Shown here: one piece after another, positions 8,323-16,713 of the stretch
How positions within the stretch are numbered: position 1 is the stretch's first letter
Layout of the letters: each line of letters starts with the position of its first letter
Assembly (NCBI GenBank): GCA_001915065.1
Contig: MNDT01000051.1
Span: 1 to 36,131, forward strand
Direction of reading: 5' to 3'
DNA length: 36,131 nucleotides
Source: an archaeon 13_2_20CM_2_53_6
GTDB taxonomy: Archaea > Thermoproteota > Bathyarchaeia > 40CM-2-53-6
Position numbers and translations under genes: made by a program
The notes under the pieces: model-generated
What the model was told of the DNA's origin: nothing
The model's database searches: none
What the model saw: the letters and a program-made list of their open reading frames with translations, nothing else

Positions 8323-8454
8323 ATGCGAACAAACGAGAAAGACCGAACACAAGCATCAGCGGACGACTTTGAGGACATCAGTATCGTCAAGAACCTGCTA
8401 GAGTTACAGTCTCGTTTGAGAAAGACTTATTCTATCGAGACCCAATCAGACTAG
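8323..8454 (+). CDS. Small acidic/polar protein, 43 aa, unknown
   Basis: 43 residues from ATG at 8323; an in-frame ATG at 8251 would give 67. The shorter form is preferred because a TATA-like box lies 25 nt upstream, making a leaderless transcript. The product is charged, with a D/E-rich centre (ADDFEDISIVKNLL) and a likely amphipathic helix to RLRKTY. No family is recognised. It lies alone between an anchored surface protein and a convergent Lrp-like gene. The evidence is promoter spacing and plausible helix composition, so it remains a candidate. Confidence 0.4.
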   Translation: MRTNEKDRTQASADDFEDISIVKNLLELQSRLRKTYSIETQSD

Positions 8455-8511
8455 TCACTTGGTCCTTCCACTAACTCTTGCTCAGAAGCGCTCAGCGCTG
8501 TGCGCGAGGTT

Positions 8512-8640
8512 TCATCGGAGGCTAGTTGTTCGTTCGGCCATCCTCACCATCTCGAGTAGCTCGGAAGGATTCTCGGCAATCTTGGGATTCGAGTCTAGAA
8601 TCCTTGTGACGGTCTCGACCCATTCCTTCAGCGGCTGGGA
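8512..8640 (-). other. Probable out-of-frame C-terminal extension of the RAM-domain gene
   Basis: In the -1 frame relative to the RAM-domain gene, the minus strand reads KKSQPLKEWVETV, then RILDSNPKIAENPSELLEM and MVRMAERTTSLR before TGA at 8512-8514. Composition and heptad-like pattern look like genuine protein, but this frame has no ATG, GTG or TTG before it other than inside the helix (ATG of LLEM). The two frames meet at a run of five A's. A one-base assembly error, a true mutation, or ribosomal slippage at AAAAAG are the options. Confidence 0.4.
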
Positions 8641-8918
8641 CTTTTTCTGACATGAGTCTTCAGGGGGCTAGGACCGAACACATCAGGCGTCACGACGACC
8701 GCGGTCTGAGTCTTCTCGACCCCCTCAACCTTCTGGATCTTCTCCAGAACGAGATCGGAGAGTGTGGTCAGGTCCGGAACCTCGACAAAGGCGATAACGT
8801 CGAAGGGCCCGGTAACAGCATGCGACATCTTCACACCCTCGATCTTCGAGATCGCCTCGGCAGCAGTCTTGGCCTTGCCAGCAGCCAGTTGCATCAGAAC
8901 ATATGAAGCCAGCCTCAA
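8628..8918 (-). CDS. Lrp/AsnC RAM-domain protein (no HTH)
   Basis: 96 residues from TTG at 8918. It is a stand-alone ligand-binding RAM domain: LASYVLMQLAAGKAK, then HAVTGPFDVIAFVEVPD, then LVLEKIQKVEGVEKTQT. These small proteins form dimers or octamers that bind amino acids or other metabolites and modulate Lrp-type regulators; no DNA-binding domain is present. The last 12 residues (THVRKSPSR) are not typical of the family. At the A-run around 8637-8641 the -1 frame continues with helix-like sequence to a stop at 8512, so the true C-terminus may be longer (see separate entry). Confidence 0.8.
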   Translation of the reverse strand: MRLASYVLMQLAAGKAKTAAEAISKIEGVKMSHAVTGPFDVIAFVEVPDLTTLSDLVLEKIQKVEGVEKTQTAVVVTPDVFGPSPLKTHVRKSPSR

Positions 8919-9099
8919 CCATTAGTCGCCTATGCAGAAGGCTCGCTGCCTGACGATGGCTGATTAACTCTTCGCTGAGCACTTCCCGAGCGGAACGGTG
9001 CTTCGACAAATCTGGCTGCGGTTACAATCCCTATTCATACCCGCCGCCATCGTCAACAACCATCACAGTCGAACAGGGTCGAAGCAACGACCAATCAGG

Positions 9100-9875
9100 A
9101 TGGACGTGACCCCAAACTGGAGAAGCCCAACCCTCCGTTCAAAGACTTCTACTCCCTATTCGGAGGAAGCCTCCCGGACGCCTCCTCGATCCTAGTCTCC
9201 GGAGACCCAGGCAGCGGAAAGACAACGCTAGCACAGCAGATCCTCTACGACGAACTGTGCAGACTAAAACCATGCATCATCATCACCTATGACACGTTCC
9301 CCTCCAACATCATAGAAAGAATGAAAGAGTTCGGATGGGACCCGAAGAAATACCAGTCAATGAACAAGTTGGACTTTGTCGACTGCTACTCAGCCACCGC
9401 GGGAATTACCGAAGGAGTAGTCCCCCAGCCGTTCGACCTGACCAGCGTAAGCATCTATCTGACCGCAGTGATGGAGAGACTCGGCAATCGCGATATAACC
9501 ATAGTACTGGACTCTCTCATTCCCATATTCAGCGAGACGGAGAGTAAACACGCGATCAGCTTCATACAGAGCATCGCTGCAAAAGTCAAGAAAGCTGGAG
9601 GAAAACTGATCCTCACACTCTCCACCGGAAGCGTCCACCCAGAACTCTTCCACAAGGTGGAAAGTCTAGTGGACGGAGTCGTGGAGCTGAGAATGGTGGA
9701 GGAGGGACAGATGCTCCGAAGATATCTACTTGTCCGAAAGATGGACCGACGTCACATAACACCTCGGCTGGTCCAGTTCGACATCATAGGCGGCCGTGGC
9801 ATACAACTCAAACTCTCAAGAATAGGCTTACTTTGGAGAAGATCCGGACTCTCACATCCAGCCCCCAAGAATTAG
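9100..9875 (+). CDS. KaiC/RAD55-like RecA-fold ATPase (start or frame uncertain)
   Basis: About 258 residues. The frame that ends at 9875 carries Walker A GDPGSGKTT (9201-9227), Walker B ITIVLDSLIPIF, and a C-terminal IIGGRGIQLKLS strand, i.e. a single KaiC-type domain of the RAD55 group that archaea use in signalling. The first in-frame ATG is at 9321, which would delete Walker A, so it cannot be the start. Between the upstream stop at 8976 and 9321 there is no ATG, GTG or TTG in frame. ATG at 9100 lies one frame off; one extra C in the run at 9110-9113 would join it to KLEKPNPPFKDFYSLFGG. Either a one-base deletion or a non-standard start is present. The PAN-like gene lies 145 nt downstream. 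Confidence 0.7.
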
Positions 9876-9978
9876 TAGCGGACCTACGAATCACATGGAC
9901 TATGCCGTTCCCCATCGGATGCCCCATCTACCGGGCACTTGACAAACCACAGAGCCCCATGGGATTCTGATGCCCATA

Positions 9979-9990
9979 TCTATTTATCTT
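9979..9990 (+). promoter_or_regulatory. TATA box of the PAN-like ATPase gene
   Basis: The AT-rich stretch TCTATTTATCTT lies about 30-40 nt before the ATG at 10021, giving a predicted leader of roughly a dozen nucleotides. Confidence 0.45.
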
Positions 9991-10020
9991 CGGACAGACT
10001 ATCAGTAATCAGACCCTGGC

Positions 10021-11280
10021 ATGGCTGAGCAAAACGCGCCAGAATATCCTCCGGCACTCGAACTCGAAAAGGAGCTTACTCGCAAGGAACGGCAGATAGA
10101 GTATCTCCAGCCCGAACTCCGCCGCTACCACAACCTGATGGAAGAACTCAAACAGGGCATGCGGCCAATCGGCACAATTGAAGACGTAAAAGGAGACACA
10201 GCCCTCGTACGATTGTCCGGCGGCCAAGCCTTCCAGGTAAGCATCCCTCCCGAATTAAGAGACCGAGTCGGCACGAGCGTAGACGCTGTACTCTCCCCGA
10301 CCAAAGGTGTCATAGTCGATGTCATAGAACGGATGAAGGACCGCAGCCTCCTAGAATACCAAGTCGAGAAGGCTCCAAAGGTCTTCTACGAGGATATAAT
10401 AGGACTACGAAAAGAGCTTCACAGCCTCAGACAGGCCATCGAGTGGATACTGGATCCCGGGACGAGGAGCAGGAGGGAACAGATCATACGAGATCCCAGG
10501 ATGCTGGAAGAAGCAGGGTCAGTGCTACTCTTTGGACCTCCTGGCACAGGAAAGACTTACATGGCCAAGGCTGTGGCTGGAACGATTAGTAACCGTGGAC
10601 AGAATACTAGCTTTCTCAAGATAGAAAGCTACGAGATCGTCTCAAAGTGGCTGGGAGAATCCGCAAAGAATGTCAAGGAAATTTTCAAACTCGCGCGAGA
10701 ATCCGCGCCAACAGTCCTCTTCATAGACGAGGCCGATGCCATAGGACGCGCTAGAATGGAGGCCACGACCGACGCCGGAAGAGACGTGCAGGGAATGCTC
10801 AACCAGATTCTGACAGAGCTCGGCGAGGGCTTTCATGTCAACCGCAACGTCGCGGTAATATTCGCCACCAACTACCCAAGCGTGATCGACTCGGCGCTAT
10901 TGGATAGAATGAAACGAATCATCTACGTGCCGCCCCCTAAGACCCGCGAAGAGGTGAAGAGACTCCTCGACTCCTACCTCGCCAAGGTAGAGGTCGACCC
11001 GGCAGTCTCCACATACAACGGTGGGCTAACGGAAGAATCCTTCGACGAGATCTGGAAAGTGATCCGATCACGACGCCAGATCTATGAGGCGTCGATACCC
11101 GACCGAGGAATCGCTGTACGAGACCAGTACGTGATCACTCCCCGAGACATGAAGAACGTGATACAAGAGGCCGCCAGCGAAGCGTCATTTGCGGGAGAAC
11201 CATTCGTTTCGATGGAGAGACTCCTAACCCTATTCCGAAGCCTATCCTCAGAGGAACGACCCTCCCGCCTAGTCAGCTAG
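10021..11280 (+). CDS. PAN-like proteasome-associated AAA ATPase
   Basis: 419 residues in the order of proteasome-activating nucleotidase: N-terminal coiled coil (about 14-48), OB-fold (about 48-110), AAA domain with Walker A GPPGTGKT (about 172-179), Walker B FIDEADAIG (about 235) and sensor 1 FATNYPS. PAN unfolds substrates and feeds them to the 20S proteasome. Two departures stand out. The C-terminus ends PSRLVS, without the HbYX tail that docks PAN onto the 20S core. The second region of homology reads LLDRMKRIIYVPPP instead of the RPGRFDR form, nearer to Vps4/katanin-type ATPases. It may work with another partner or as an independent unfoldase. NadE follows after 40 nt but may have its own TATA box at 11288-11295. 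Confidence 0.8.
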   Translation: MAEQNAPEYPPALELEKELTRKERQIEYLQPELRRYHNLMEELKQGMRPIGTIEDVKGDTALVRLSGGQAFQVSIPPELRDRVGTSVDAVLSPTKGVIVDVIERMKDRSLLEYQVEKAPKVFYEDIIGLRKELHSLRQAIEWILDPGTRSRREQIIRDPRMLEEAGSVLLFGPPGTGKTYMAKAVAGTISNRGQNTSFLKIESYEIVSKWLGESAKNVKEIFKLARESAPTVLFIDEADAIGRARMEATTDAGRDVQGMLNQILTELGEGFHVNRNVAVIFATNYPSVIDSALLDRMKRIIYVPPPKTREEVKRLLDSYLAKVEVDPAVSTYNGGLTEESFDEIWKVIRSRRQIYEASIPDRGIAVRDQYVITPRDMKNVIQEAASEASFAGEPFVSMERLLTLFRSLSSEERPSRLVS

Positions 11281-11320
11281 CATCCCCGTTTTATCCTTCC
11301 TCCTTACGTAGGCTGGAGCA

Positions 11321-12175
11321 ATGAGCCCGAGATTCGGAGCAGACGCCTTAACCCTCCACGACCGCGACGAGACAATAGAGGGGATCGTACGATTCCTCAA
11401 GACTCACAGCGAGAGAATCGGCGTGAAACACCTCATCGTCGGGATGTCAGGAGGTGTTGACTCAAGCGTCGCGGCCGTTCTCTGCTCGATGGCCGTGGGA
11501 GGACGAAGAACACTGGGCTTCTGCCTCCCGGAAGATGAGACGAAAAACCCAGCTAACGTACGAGACGCCGAAGAAGTAGCGAGAAAATTTGGAATAAAGC
11601 TCGAAACTCTTGACATCACGCCCATTATCAAAGCCATCATAAGCGTACTGCATCCCTCAACGGGCAACGTCACCTTACCATTGGGAAACGTGAAAGCACG
11701 CCTCAGAGCGGCGATTCTCTACTACCATGCCAACACTAGCAAGGGGATCGTAGTAGGTACAGGAGACAAGAGCGAGATCATGCTAGGATACTTCACAAAA
11801 TATGGAGATGGTGCTTGTGACATCCAGCCTCTGGGTGACCTTTACAAGACCACAGTTAGAGACCTGGCTAGACACCTAAGACTCCCGCCCGGAATCTACT
11901 CCAAACAATCCTCCCCCGAGCTTTGGCCGGGTCAGACAGCAGAGAAGGAATTGGGACTTGCCTACGAGAAACTGGACTTGATTCTCTGGGGACTCGAAAG
12001 ATGGATGCCGCCCCCAGAGATAAGCAGAGAGCTGGCGATTCCTGTGAAGACAGTGGAGAGCGTCAGGAAGAGATGGCTGCTCGCAGAGCATAAACGCCGC
12101 CCACCGCTGGCGATGAAACTGGGATTCAGAACCGGAAGCCAAGACATGCGCATACCATACAGCCTTCCAGGCTGA
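11321..12175 (+). CDS. nadE: NAD synthetase, ammonia-dependent type
   Basis: 284 residues. The ATP-pyrophosphatase P-loop SGGVDSS is at about 43-49. Substrate-site motifs GTGDKSEIMLGYFTKYGD and SPELWPGQTAEKELG are intact. It makes NAD from deamido-NAD, ATP and ammonia in the cytoplasm. There is no N-terminal nitrilase/glutaminase domain, so ammonia must be supplied freely or by a separate amidotransferase. The ATG is preceded by GGAG at a good distance. It converges on the ferredoxin oxidoreductase operon, with only 19 nt between stops. Confident call. Confidence 0.93.
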   Translation: MSPRFGADALTLHDRDETIEGIVRFLKTHSERIGVKHLIVGMSGGVDSSVAAVLCSMAVGGRRTLGFCLPEDETKNPANVRDAEEVARKFGIKLETLDITPIIKAIISVLHPSTGNVTLPLGNVKARLRAAILYYHANTSKGIVVGTGDKSEIMLGYFTKYGDGACDIQPLGDLYKTTVRDLARHLRLPPGIYSKQSSPELWPGQTAEKELGLAYEKLDLILWGLERWMPPPEISRELAIPVKTVESVRKRWLLAEHKRRPPLAMKLGFRTGSQDMRIPYSLPG

Positions 12176-12194
12176 CCATTGAGCAAGTCGCGAG

Positions 12195-13124
12195 CTAGGC
12201 TAGCTCGTCAAGCAGCAGCGCGATATCCCTATTGTATATGTCCTGCTCAACGAACGGCTTCTCTGCCAGAGCAGGCATTCGGGTCGCAAGCTGGTCCTCA
12301 AAGGTGGCAACTTCCATCTTGAAGAAGACACCGATCGGAATTTTCTCACCCCACTCGAATGATTTCAGGAGAGCGTCTCCTTTTTTCGCGTTTACCACAT
12401 CTCTGATGGTCGCGTCTGATACACGACCGTCATAGCCTGTCTCTTCAAGCTTGTACAATCTAGGGGCCTTCGTGGGAAGATCATCACCGGCATACCACTC
12501 CTTCGTGTTAATGTCATTATAAGTCGGACACGTCTGGAGAACGTCGACAAAAGCGCTCCCCCGGTGCTCGATGGCCGCGCGGAGCGTCATTTTCAAATGT
12601 CTAACATCCAGAGCGTAACTCCTAGCGACAAAAGTATATCCCGAAGCCACGGCCATCGCGATCGGATTGACACCTTCCTGAATCGAGGGAGCCGGCATCG
12701 ACTTTGTCTTGAGCCCTTTTGGAAGGGTCGGCGATGCCTGGCCCTTGGTCAGCCCGTAGACACCATTATCATGAAGGACATAAGTAAAGTCGAGATTGCG
12801 ACGTCCCGTGTTGACAAAATGCCCCGCCCCTATTCCAAGACCGTCACCGTCTCCTCCAACAGCAATGACAGTTAGGCTGGGATTGGCGAGCTTTGCGCCC
12901 GTAGCAATCGGCAGGACCCTACCATGGAGAGTGTGGAAGCCGTATGCATTGATGAAATGCGGCGTCTTCCCTGAGCATCCGATTCCCGAGAAGACCGCGA
13001 TCCGGTGTGGTTCTAGCTGCATCTCGAGGAGCGTCATCTGTATCGCGTTGACGATGCCGAAGTCTCCACAACCGGGGCACCAGTCGTTGTGGACCTGAGT
13101 CCTGTAATTCTTTAGCTCAAGCAT
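12195..13124 (-). CDS. korB: 2-oxoacid:ferredoxin oxidoreductase, beta subunit
   Basis: 309 residues. The N-terminal WCPGCGDFG cluster-binding Cys pair, the later Cys in SGIGCSGK, and the thiamine-diphosphate/Mg site [11 protein letters not shown] with [10 protein letters not shown] are all seen. With the alpha subunit it oxidatively decarboxylates 2-oxoacids (pyruvate, 2-oxoglutarate or branched-chain forms) to acyl-CoA with reduction of ferredoxin. The two-subunit layout and the overlap with the alpha gene match the Sulfolobus-type enzyme, which has broad specificity; the precise substrate is not readable here. ATG at 13124 overlaps the alpha stop by 8 bp, indicating translational coupling. 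Confidence 0.92.
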   Translation of the reverse strand: MLELKNYRTQVHNDWCPGCGDFGIVNAIQMTLLEMQLEPHRIAVFSGIGCSGKTPHFINAYGFHTLHGRVLPIATGAKLANPSLTVIAVGGDGDGLGIGAGHFVNTGRRNLDFTYVLHDNGVYGLTKGQASPTLPKGLKTKSMPAPSIQEGVNPIAMAVASGYTFVARSYALDVRHLKMTLRAAIEHRGSAFVDVLQTCPTYNDINTKEWYAGDDLPTKAPRLYKLEETGYDGRVSDATIRDVVNAKKGDALLKSFEWGEKIPIGVFFKMEVATFEDQLATRMPALAEKPFVEQDIYNRDIALLLDELA

Positions 13125-14973
13125 GGCTAAGCATTACCTCGCTCATCCCGTTCTTGACAATGTCCCTGACCCCTTCATAAATTTCGTTCTGCGAGAATGG
13201 TCTTCCGTCGAACTTGACGATCTTGTTATCAACAGCTATTCCGGTCATCTCCCGGATCAGTCCCGCCATCTGGGCCGAGTAATTATTCTCTATCGCAATC
13301 TTACGACGAGATTCGTACAATACTTTCTGGACAAGCTCGGTTGGAAACGGGCTCACGTATCGTATTTGCAAGAAGTTCGCTTCGACTCCGTTTGCGCTGA
13401 GCTCCTCCATCCCGTCGAGTATAGCTCCCTTTGTTGAGCCCCATCCCACGATTGTGATGGGGGCGGTTCTCGGCCCGTGAAGCGTTGCTTTCTTTGAATC
13501 CGGAATCACTTGACCGGCCAATTCTATTTTCTTCATCCTCTTGGTCATCATCCTGACGCGGAGACCAGCAGCCTCAGTGATATGACCATATTCGTCGTGC
13601 TCGTCGCCTGTCGTCCAGAAGATTCCACCCTTCTGACCAGGTCTCGTTCTCGGCGAGATGCCTAGTTCTGTTAACTGATACCTCTTGTAGTCGGGGTTCT
13701 TCGTAATGTCCAGCTCCTGCAAAAGGTCGCCTCTATCAACCTTCATTCCGTCCGTGTTAAGAAATGGGATGTCCTTGTAGGTGCTGGCGAGGAATTTGTC
13801 TGCCAGCACGATTACCGGCACCTGATAACGTTCTGCGTAGTTGAACGCGTCGAAAGTGTCGTAAAAGCATTCGACAACATCACCCGGGGCGATTATCATC
13901 CGGGGAAACTCACCATGAGCGGCATGCAAGGCAAAGCGGAGATCACCCTGTTCCGTCCTCGTCGGCATACCTGTTGCCGGTCCCGATCTCTGCCAGAGAA
14001 TTATCACAGGACCTGGTGCCTCAGTTATCCCCGACCATCCCAATCCCTCGGCCATAAGAGAGAAGCCGGGCCCAGAGGTCGAGGTTGAAGATCGTAGACC
14101 AGCGTGAGCTGCGCCCGTCGCCATGTTGATCGCTGAAATCTCGTCTTCCGCCTGGACGACTATCATGTTATAATTGCCTTGGTGAGACTCAAGATACTCG
14201 CTCTCGTCCGTGGCAGGAGTTATCGGATAGTAGGTCTGGAAACCGCAACCCGCTTTTACCTTGCCTATAGCCACCGCCTGAACCCCGCGGATCATCATTC
14301 GCTTTCCGCCCAAGGCCTGCCTCTGCAATCTTATCGGAAAAGCGCTGTGGCCGAATATCTTCTCGGCATAGTCATACCCATGCTGGGCTGCACTAATGTT
14401 CAGTTCTCCAAGAGCCGCCTTCCTTCCAGTGAAACCTTCCCTGATCGCCTCAGAAGCCAGCCCGAAATCGTAGTTGACCAATCCCAATGAGGCACCTAGC
14501 GCGATCGTGTTGACCATGACCTGGTACTTGCTAAGCTCGCGCTCCTTTCCGAATTCTTTCAACGCGTCAATCAGGAGGTCCATGTACGGTATCGGGAAGA
14601 GAGTAATGTCGTCTCTTCCAAAGGAATCGGGAGACAACTTTAGACCAGCATCGTAGATTATTCCGCCTCCTGGGCTGACCTCATGCCGGTGCCCCGAATG
14701 AGTTGGATGGGCCTTTGTGAGATCGCCAAACAATGTTTCCTTGTCAAGGGCGACTAGGAGGTCGACCCAGTCCACGTGGGAGCGGAGTTCCCTTGAGTCG
14801 ACTCTGAGCCGATAATAGCTGTGCTCTCCTTTGATGTTGGAATGATACTCGATATTCGCGAAAACATGAAGGCCACCTCTGATACAAGCCTTGGCGAAGT
14901 TCTCAGCGACAGAGTTGATGCCGCTGCCCTGAGGACCGCCGATCATCCAAGTCAAGCTGTTCGATATACTCAA
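13117..14973 (-). CDS. korA: 2-oxoacid:ferredoxin oxidoreductase, gamma-alpha fusion subunit
   Basis: 618 residues. The gamma domain (about 1-195, starting [18 protein letters not shown]) is fused to the alpha domain (about 225-618). The alpha domain carries the [14 protein letters not shown] motif (248 on) that lines the TPP and CoA site in this family, followed by [15 protein letters not shown]. Start is TTG at 14973, supported by a GGAGG ribosome-binding site about a dozen nt upstream; TTG at 14955 is a possible alternative. It is the first gene of the alpha-beta operon. Upstream lies nearly 470 nt without a clear gene. The enzyme is cytoplasmic and oxygen-sensitive in most relatives. Confidence 0.92.
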   Translation of the reverse strand: MSISNSLTWMIGGPQGSGINSVAENFAKACIRGGLHVFANIEYHSNIKGEHSYYRLRVDSRELRSHVDWVDLLVALDKETLFGDLTKAHPTHSGHRHEVSPGGGIIYDAGLKLSPDSFGRDDITLFPIPYMDLLIDALKEFGKERELSKYQVMVNTIALGASLGLVNYDFGLASEAIREGFTGRKAALGELNISAAQHGYDYAEKIFGHSAFPIRLQRQALGGKRMMIRGVQAVAIGKVKAGCGFQTYYPITPATDESEYLESHQGNYNMIVVQAEDEISAINMATGAAHAGLRSSTSTSGPGFSLMAEGLGWSGITEAPGPVIILWQRSGPATGMPTRTEQGDLRFALHAAHGEFPRMIIAPGDVVECFYDTFDAFNYAERYQVPVIVLADKFLASTYKDIPFLNTDGMKVDRGDLLQELDITKNPDYKRYQLTELGISPRTRPGQKGGIFWTTGDEHDEYGHITEAAGLRVRMMTKRMKKIELAGQVIPDSKKATLHGPRTAPITIVGWGSTKGAILDGMEELSANGVEANFLQIRYVSPFPTELVQKVLYESRRKIAIENNYSAQMAGLIREMTGIAVDNKIVKFDGRPFSQNEIYEGVRDIVKNGMSEVMLSHA

Positions 14974-15441
14974 AGACTATTCGTCCTCCAAGAGCTTGGA
15001 ACCATACAAAAATTCTTGCCTCAGACCGATAACGGGTGATACGATTCTTGAAGAGTCCACTACAAAGATGTGGTGGTACCCTTGGTAAAAAGGAACACTA
15101 TATATGCTAAGCCGACCGACCTGGAATTCACCGCAGAAGGCATTATCCAATCTAATGAGGATGTTTCCATATCTGGGTCATATCGTACCCATCAATTGTT
15201 GCAAGCTAAAGACTCTTGACATCGAAGTTTTTTATGTCGAGAGCAGCGTATTGCCCCGAGCCTTCAGTCAAGCGCCGCGACGACGTGACATCTACTTGAG
15301 AGAGTAGTTACTACCTTTGAAGTTCACCTCGAGGCTCTTCTCACTTCCGTGACCGTCTGACTGAGCGGTTTACGAGGTCGAACTCGTCGCAGTGCATCGG
15401 AGGCGTCAGTCGAATACACTAGCGAAAGGAGTTGGCAAAAC
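14974..15441. other. Gene-poor intergenic region
   Basis: It separates the ferredoxin oxidoreductase operon from the MIP18-like gene. A near-palindromic AT-rich box CTATATATG (15100-15108) could act as TATA on either strand. A plus-strand frame at 15104-15307 (67 codons) has no family resemblance or ribosome-binding site and I do not call it. A short inverted repeat ACGAG/CTCGT lies near 15372-15387. No tRNA is recognised. Confidence 0.5.
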
Positions 15442-15747
15442 TTAGGCCACTGGCTTGTAGTCGGGATTGACCCTCTGGTTGATTTCGTTGGCTAGAGCAT
15501 GGCCGTGTAGTACGACTGTGACTTTCTTTACTCCATCAAGCTTGGAGGTGAGCTGACGGATATTCATTCCAATGTCTTCAGCAAATATCGGAGGGCAAAA
15601 TGGTGCTGTGAGATGATATTTGATGAATATTTCTCCGTCTTCCTTGATGGTTATCTCGTCAACTAGGTGCATCTCGGTTATTGGAAGCCCGATTTCTGGG
15701 TCTACTACCTTCTCCAATTCCCGTGTAACGTCATCAACTGTGATCAT
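15442..15747 (-). CDS. MIP18/DUF59-family Fe-S assembly factor
   Basis: 101 residues, a single DUF59 domain. The hallmark VVDPEIGLPITEMHLV is at about 15-30 and the reactive Cys lies in LTAPFCPP (about 50). Such proteins assist maturation of Fe-S proteins, like SufT/MIP18. Several likely clients are in this window: the ferredoxin oxidoreductase and the Cys-rich regulator next door. It is divergently transcribed from that regulator, with a TATA box at 15779-15788 and an ACCTA-AC-TAGGT palindrome (15756-15767) at the predicted start of transcription. Confidence 0.88.
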   Translation of the reverse strand: MITVDDVTRELEKVVDPEIGLPITEMHLVDEITIKEDGEIFIKYHLTAPFCPPIFAEDIGMNIRQLTSKLDGVKKVTVVLHGHALANEINQRVNPDYKPVA

Positions 15748-15778
15748 CGAGCATCACCTAACTAGGTTGCCATAATTT

Positions 15779-15788
15779 CATTTATACA
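15779..15788 (-). promoter_or_regulatory. TATA box of the MIP18-like gene
   Basis: Minus-strand TGTATAAATG lies 32-41 nt before the ATG at 15747. A 12-bp palindrome, ACCTAACTAGGT (15756-15767), sits where transcription should begin and may be an operator. Confidence 0.5.
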
Positions 15789-15876
15789 TTCGTCGGCGCG
15801 CGAATTTCCTCTTTTTCGGCTCGATTCTTCACAAAATCTCGTGGCGACAAACTAGGGAGATAACCTGATGGCAAAT

Positions 15877-15898
15877 ATGACATAAGTCATGTTTAAAT
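15877..15898 (+). promoter_or_regulatory. Palindromic operator abutting TATA box of HTH regulator
   Basis: ATGAC-ATAA-GTCAT (15877-15890) is a perfect 5-bp inverted repeat in the BRE position directly before TTTAAATA (15892-15899). The downstream gene encodes an HTH protein and starts about 30 nt later at 15928. Overlap of operator and TFB site suggests autoregulation by blocking pre-initiation. Confidence 0.5.
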
Positions 15899-15927
15899 AG
15901 CTTGCGAGAGAAGCAACGCATGCTTCT

Positions 15928-16377
15928 TTGATAATCCCCTGCGAAATCGCGTCAAAGTCTGTGATTCCCGCAATCCGAGCTATGGTGGCTCGCGAACTCA
16001 TCGAACAATATGGGATGAAGCAGGAGCAGGTGGCCGTGAGGCTTGGAGTGACTCAGGCCGCTGTCAGCAAATACCAACATCAAGTACGCGGAGAAGCGAT
16101 TCAACTTGAGTCTGCCCCTGAAGTGCAGAGGATGAGCAGGGATATTGCTTCCATGCTCTCCAAAAGTCCCAGCCCAATTGCCGTGTCTCAGAAGCTATGC
16201 CAAGCCTGCACAGACGTTCGTGCACTTGGCCTCATGTGCGAAACGTGCCACAAAGTTGACCAAGCGTGGGATGTCGAACACTGCACAATATGCTTCGGAA
16301 ATCACAGCTGTTCGGAGCTCGTAAGTATCGAGCCAGGTAGCATAGGAAAGTACAGACGTATACCTATTCGCACGTGA
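15928..16377 (+). CDS. HTH transcriptional regulator with C-terminal Cys cluster
   Basis: 149 residues from TTG at 15928, giving the family-typical opening IIPCEIASKSVIPAIRAM. The HTH is about 29-52 (MKQEQVAVRLGVTQAAVSKYQ). The C-terminal half carries Cys residues in LCQACTDVRALGLMCETC and in HCTICFGNHSC, enough for an Fe-S cluster or zinc site. This matches an archaeal family of predicted regulators with an HTH and a metal-binding Cys domain (COG2522-like). Being divergent from a MIP18-type Fe-S assembly gene makes an Fe-S or redox-sensing role attractive, but this is inference. A palindrome and TATA box lie just upstream. Confidence 0.75.
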   Translation: MIIPCEIASKSVIPAIRAMVARELIEQYGMKQEQVAVRLGVTQAAVSKYQHQVRGEAIQLESAPEVQRMSRDIASMLSKSPSPIAVSQKLCQACTDVRALGLMCETCHKVDQAWDVEHCTICFGNHSCSELVSIEPGSIGKYRRIPIRT

Positions 16378-16498
16378 TCTAGCCGGCTTCTATTACTCGA
16401 GACATAAGCGGGCTCGGCACCCTCGATTGTGGGAACAGTCTAAGTTCTCTGGCTCCGGGCTCCGTTGCGGTATGAAACCACGATCTGAAGAGTAGAAT

Positions 16499-16609
16499 CT
16501 AGTACCTGATCAATTTCCCGCTGGAAGCTTTCCGATATGGGCCCCTCTTCCTCTTTCTAGACTTTTCCTTCAATTCTCGTCGGCGGACCATTTTGTCTTC
16601 CAGACTCAT
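16499..16609 (-). CDS. Small highly basic protein, 36 aa
   Basis: 36 residues from ATG at 16609, with GGAG 5-6 nt upstream and a TTTAA-type box about 60 nt upstream. About half the residues are Lys or Arg, with segments KMVRRRELKEKSRKRKRG and GPYRKASSGKLIRY. It would bind nucleic acid or the ribosome if expressed. It is opposite in strand to both neighbours and fills most of the 330-nt gap after the HTH regulator. I do not recognise the family; short basic proteins of this kind are often missed in annotation. Support is the ribosome-binding site and the coherent composition. Confidence 0.4.
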   Translation of the reverse strand: MSLEDKMVRRRELKEKSRKRKRGPYRKASSGKLIRY

Positions 16610-16713
16610 CTTCTCCAATCACTGGATCCATTGATGAATGGTCAGTATGAAACTTTCGGAATGAACTCTTAAATGGGCTCCATTTACTAGTTGCACCCTG
16701 ACTAGGAAAGGGC

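Noticed and set aside
15104-15307. 67-codon plus-strand ORF between korA and the MIP18-like gene
   Set aside because: No ribosome-binding site, no recognisable pattern, and a composition like random translation, despite a TATA-like box nearby.
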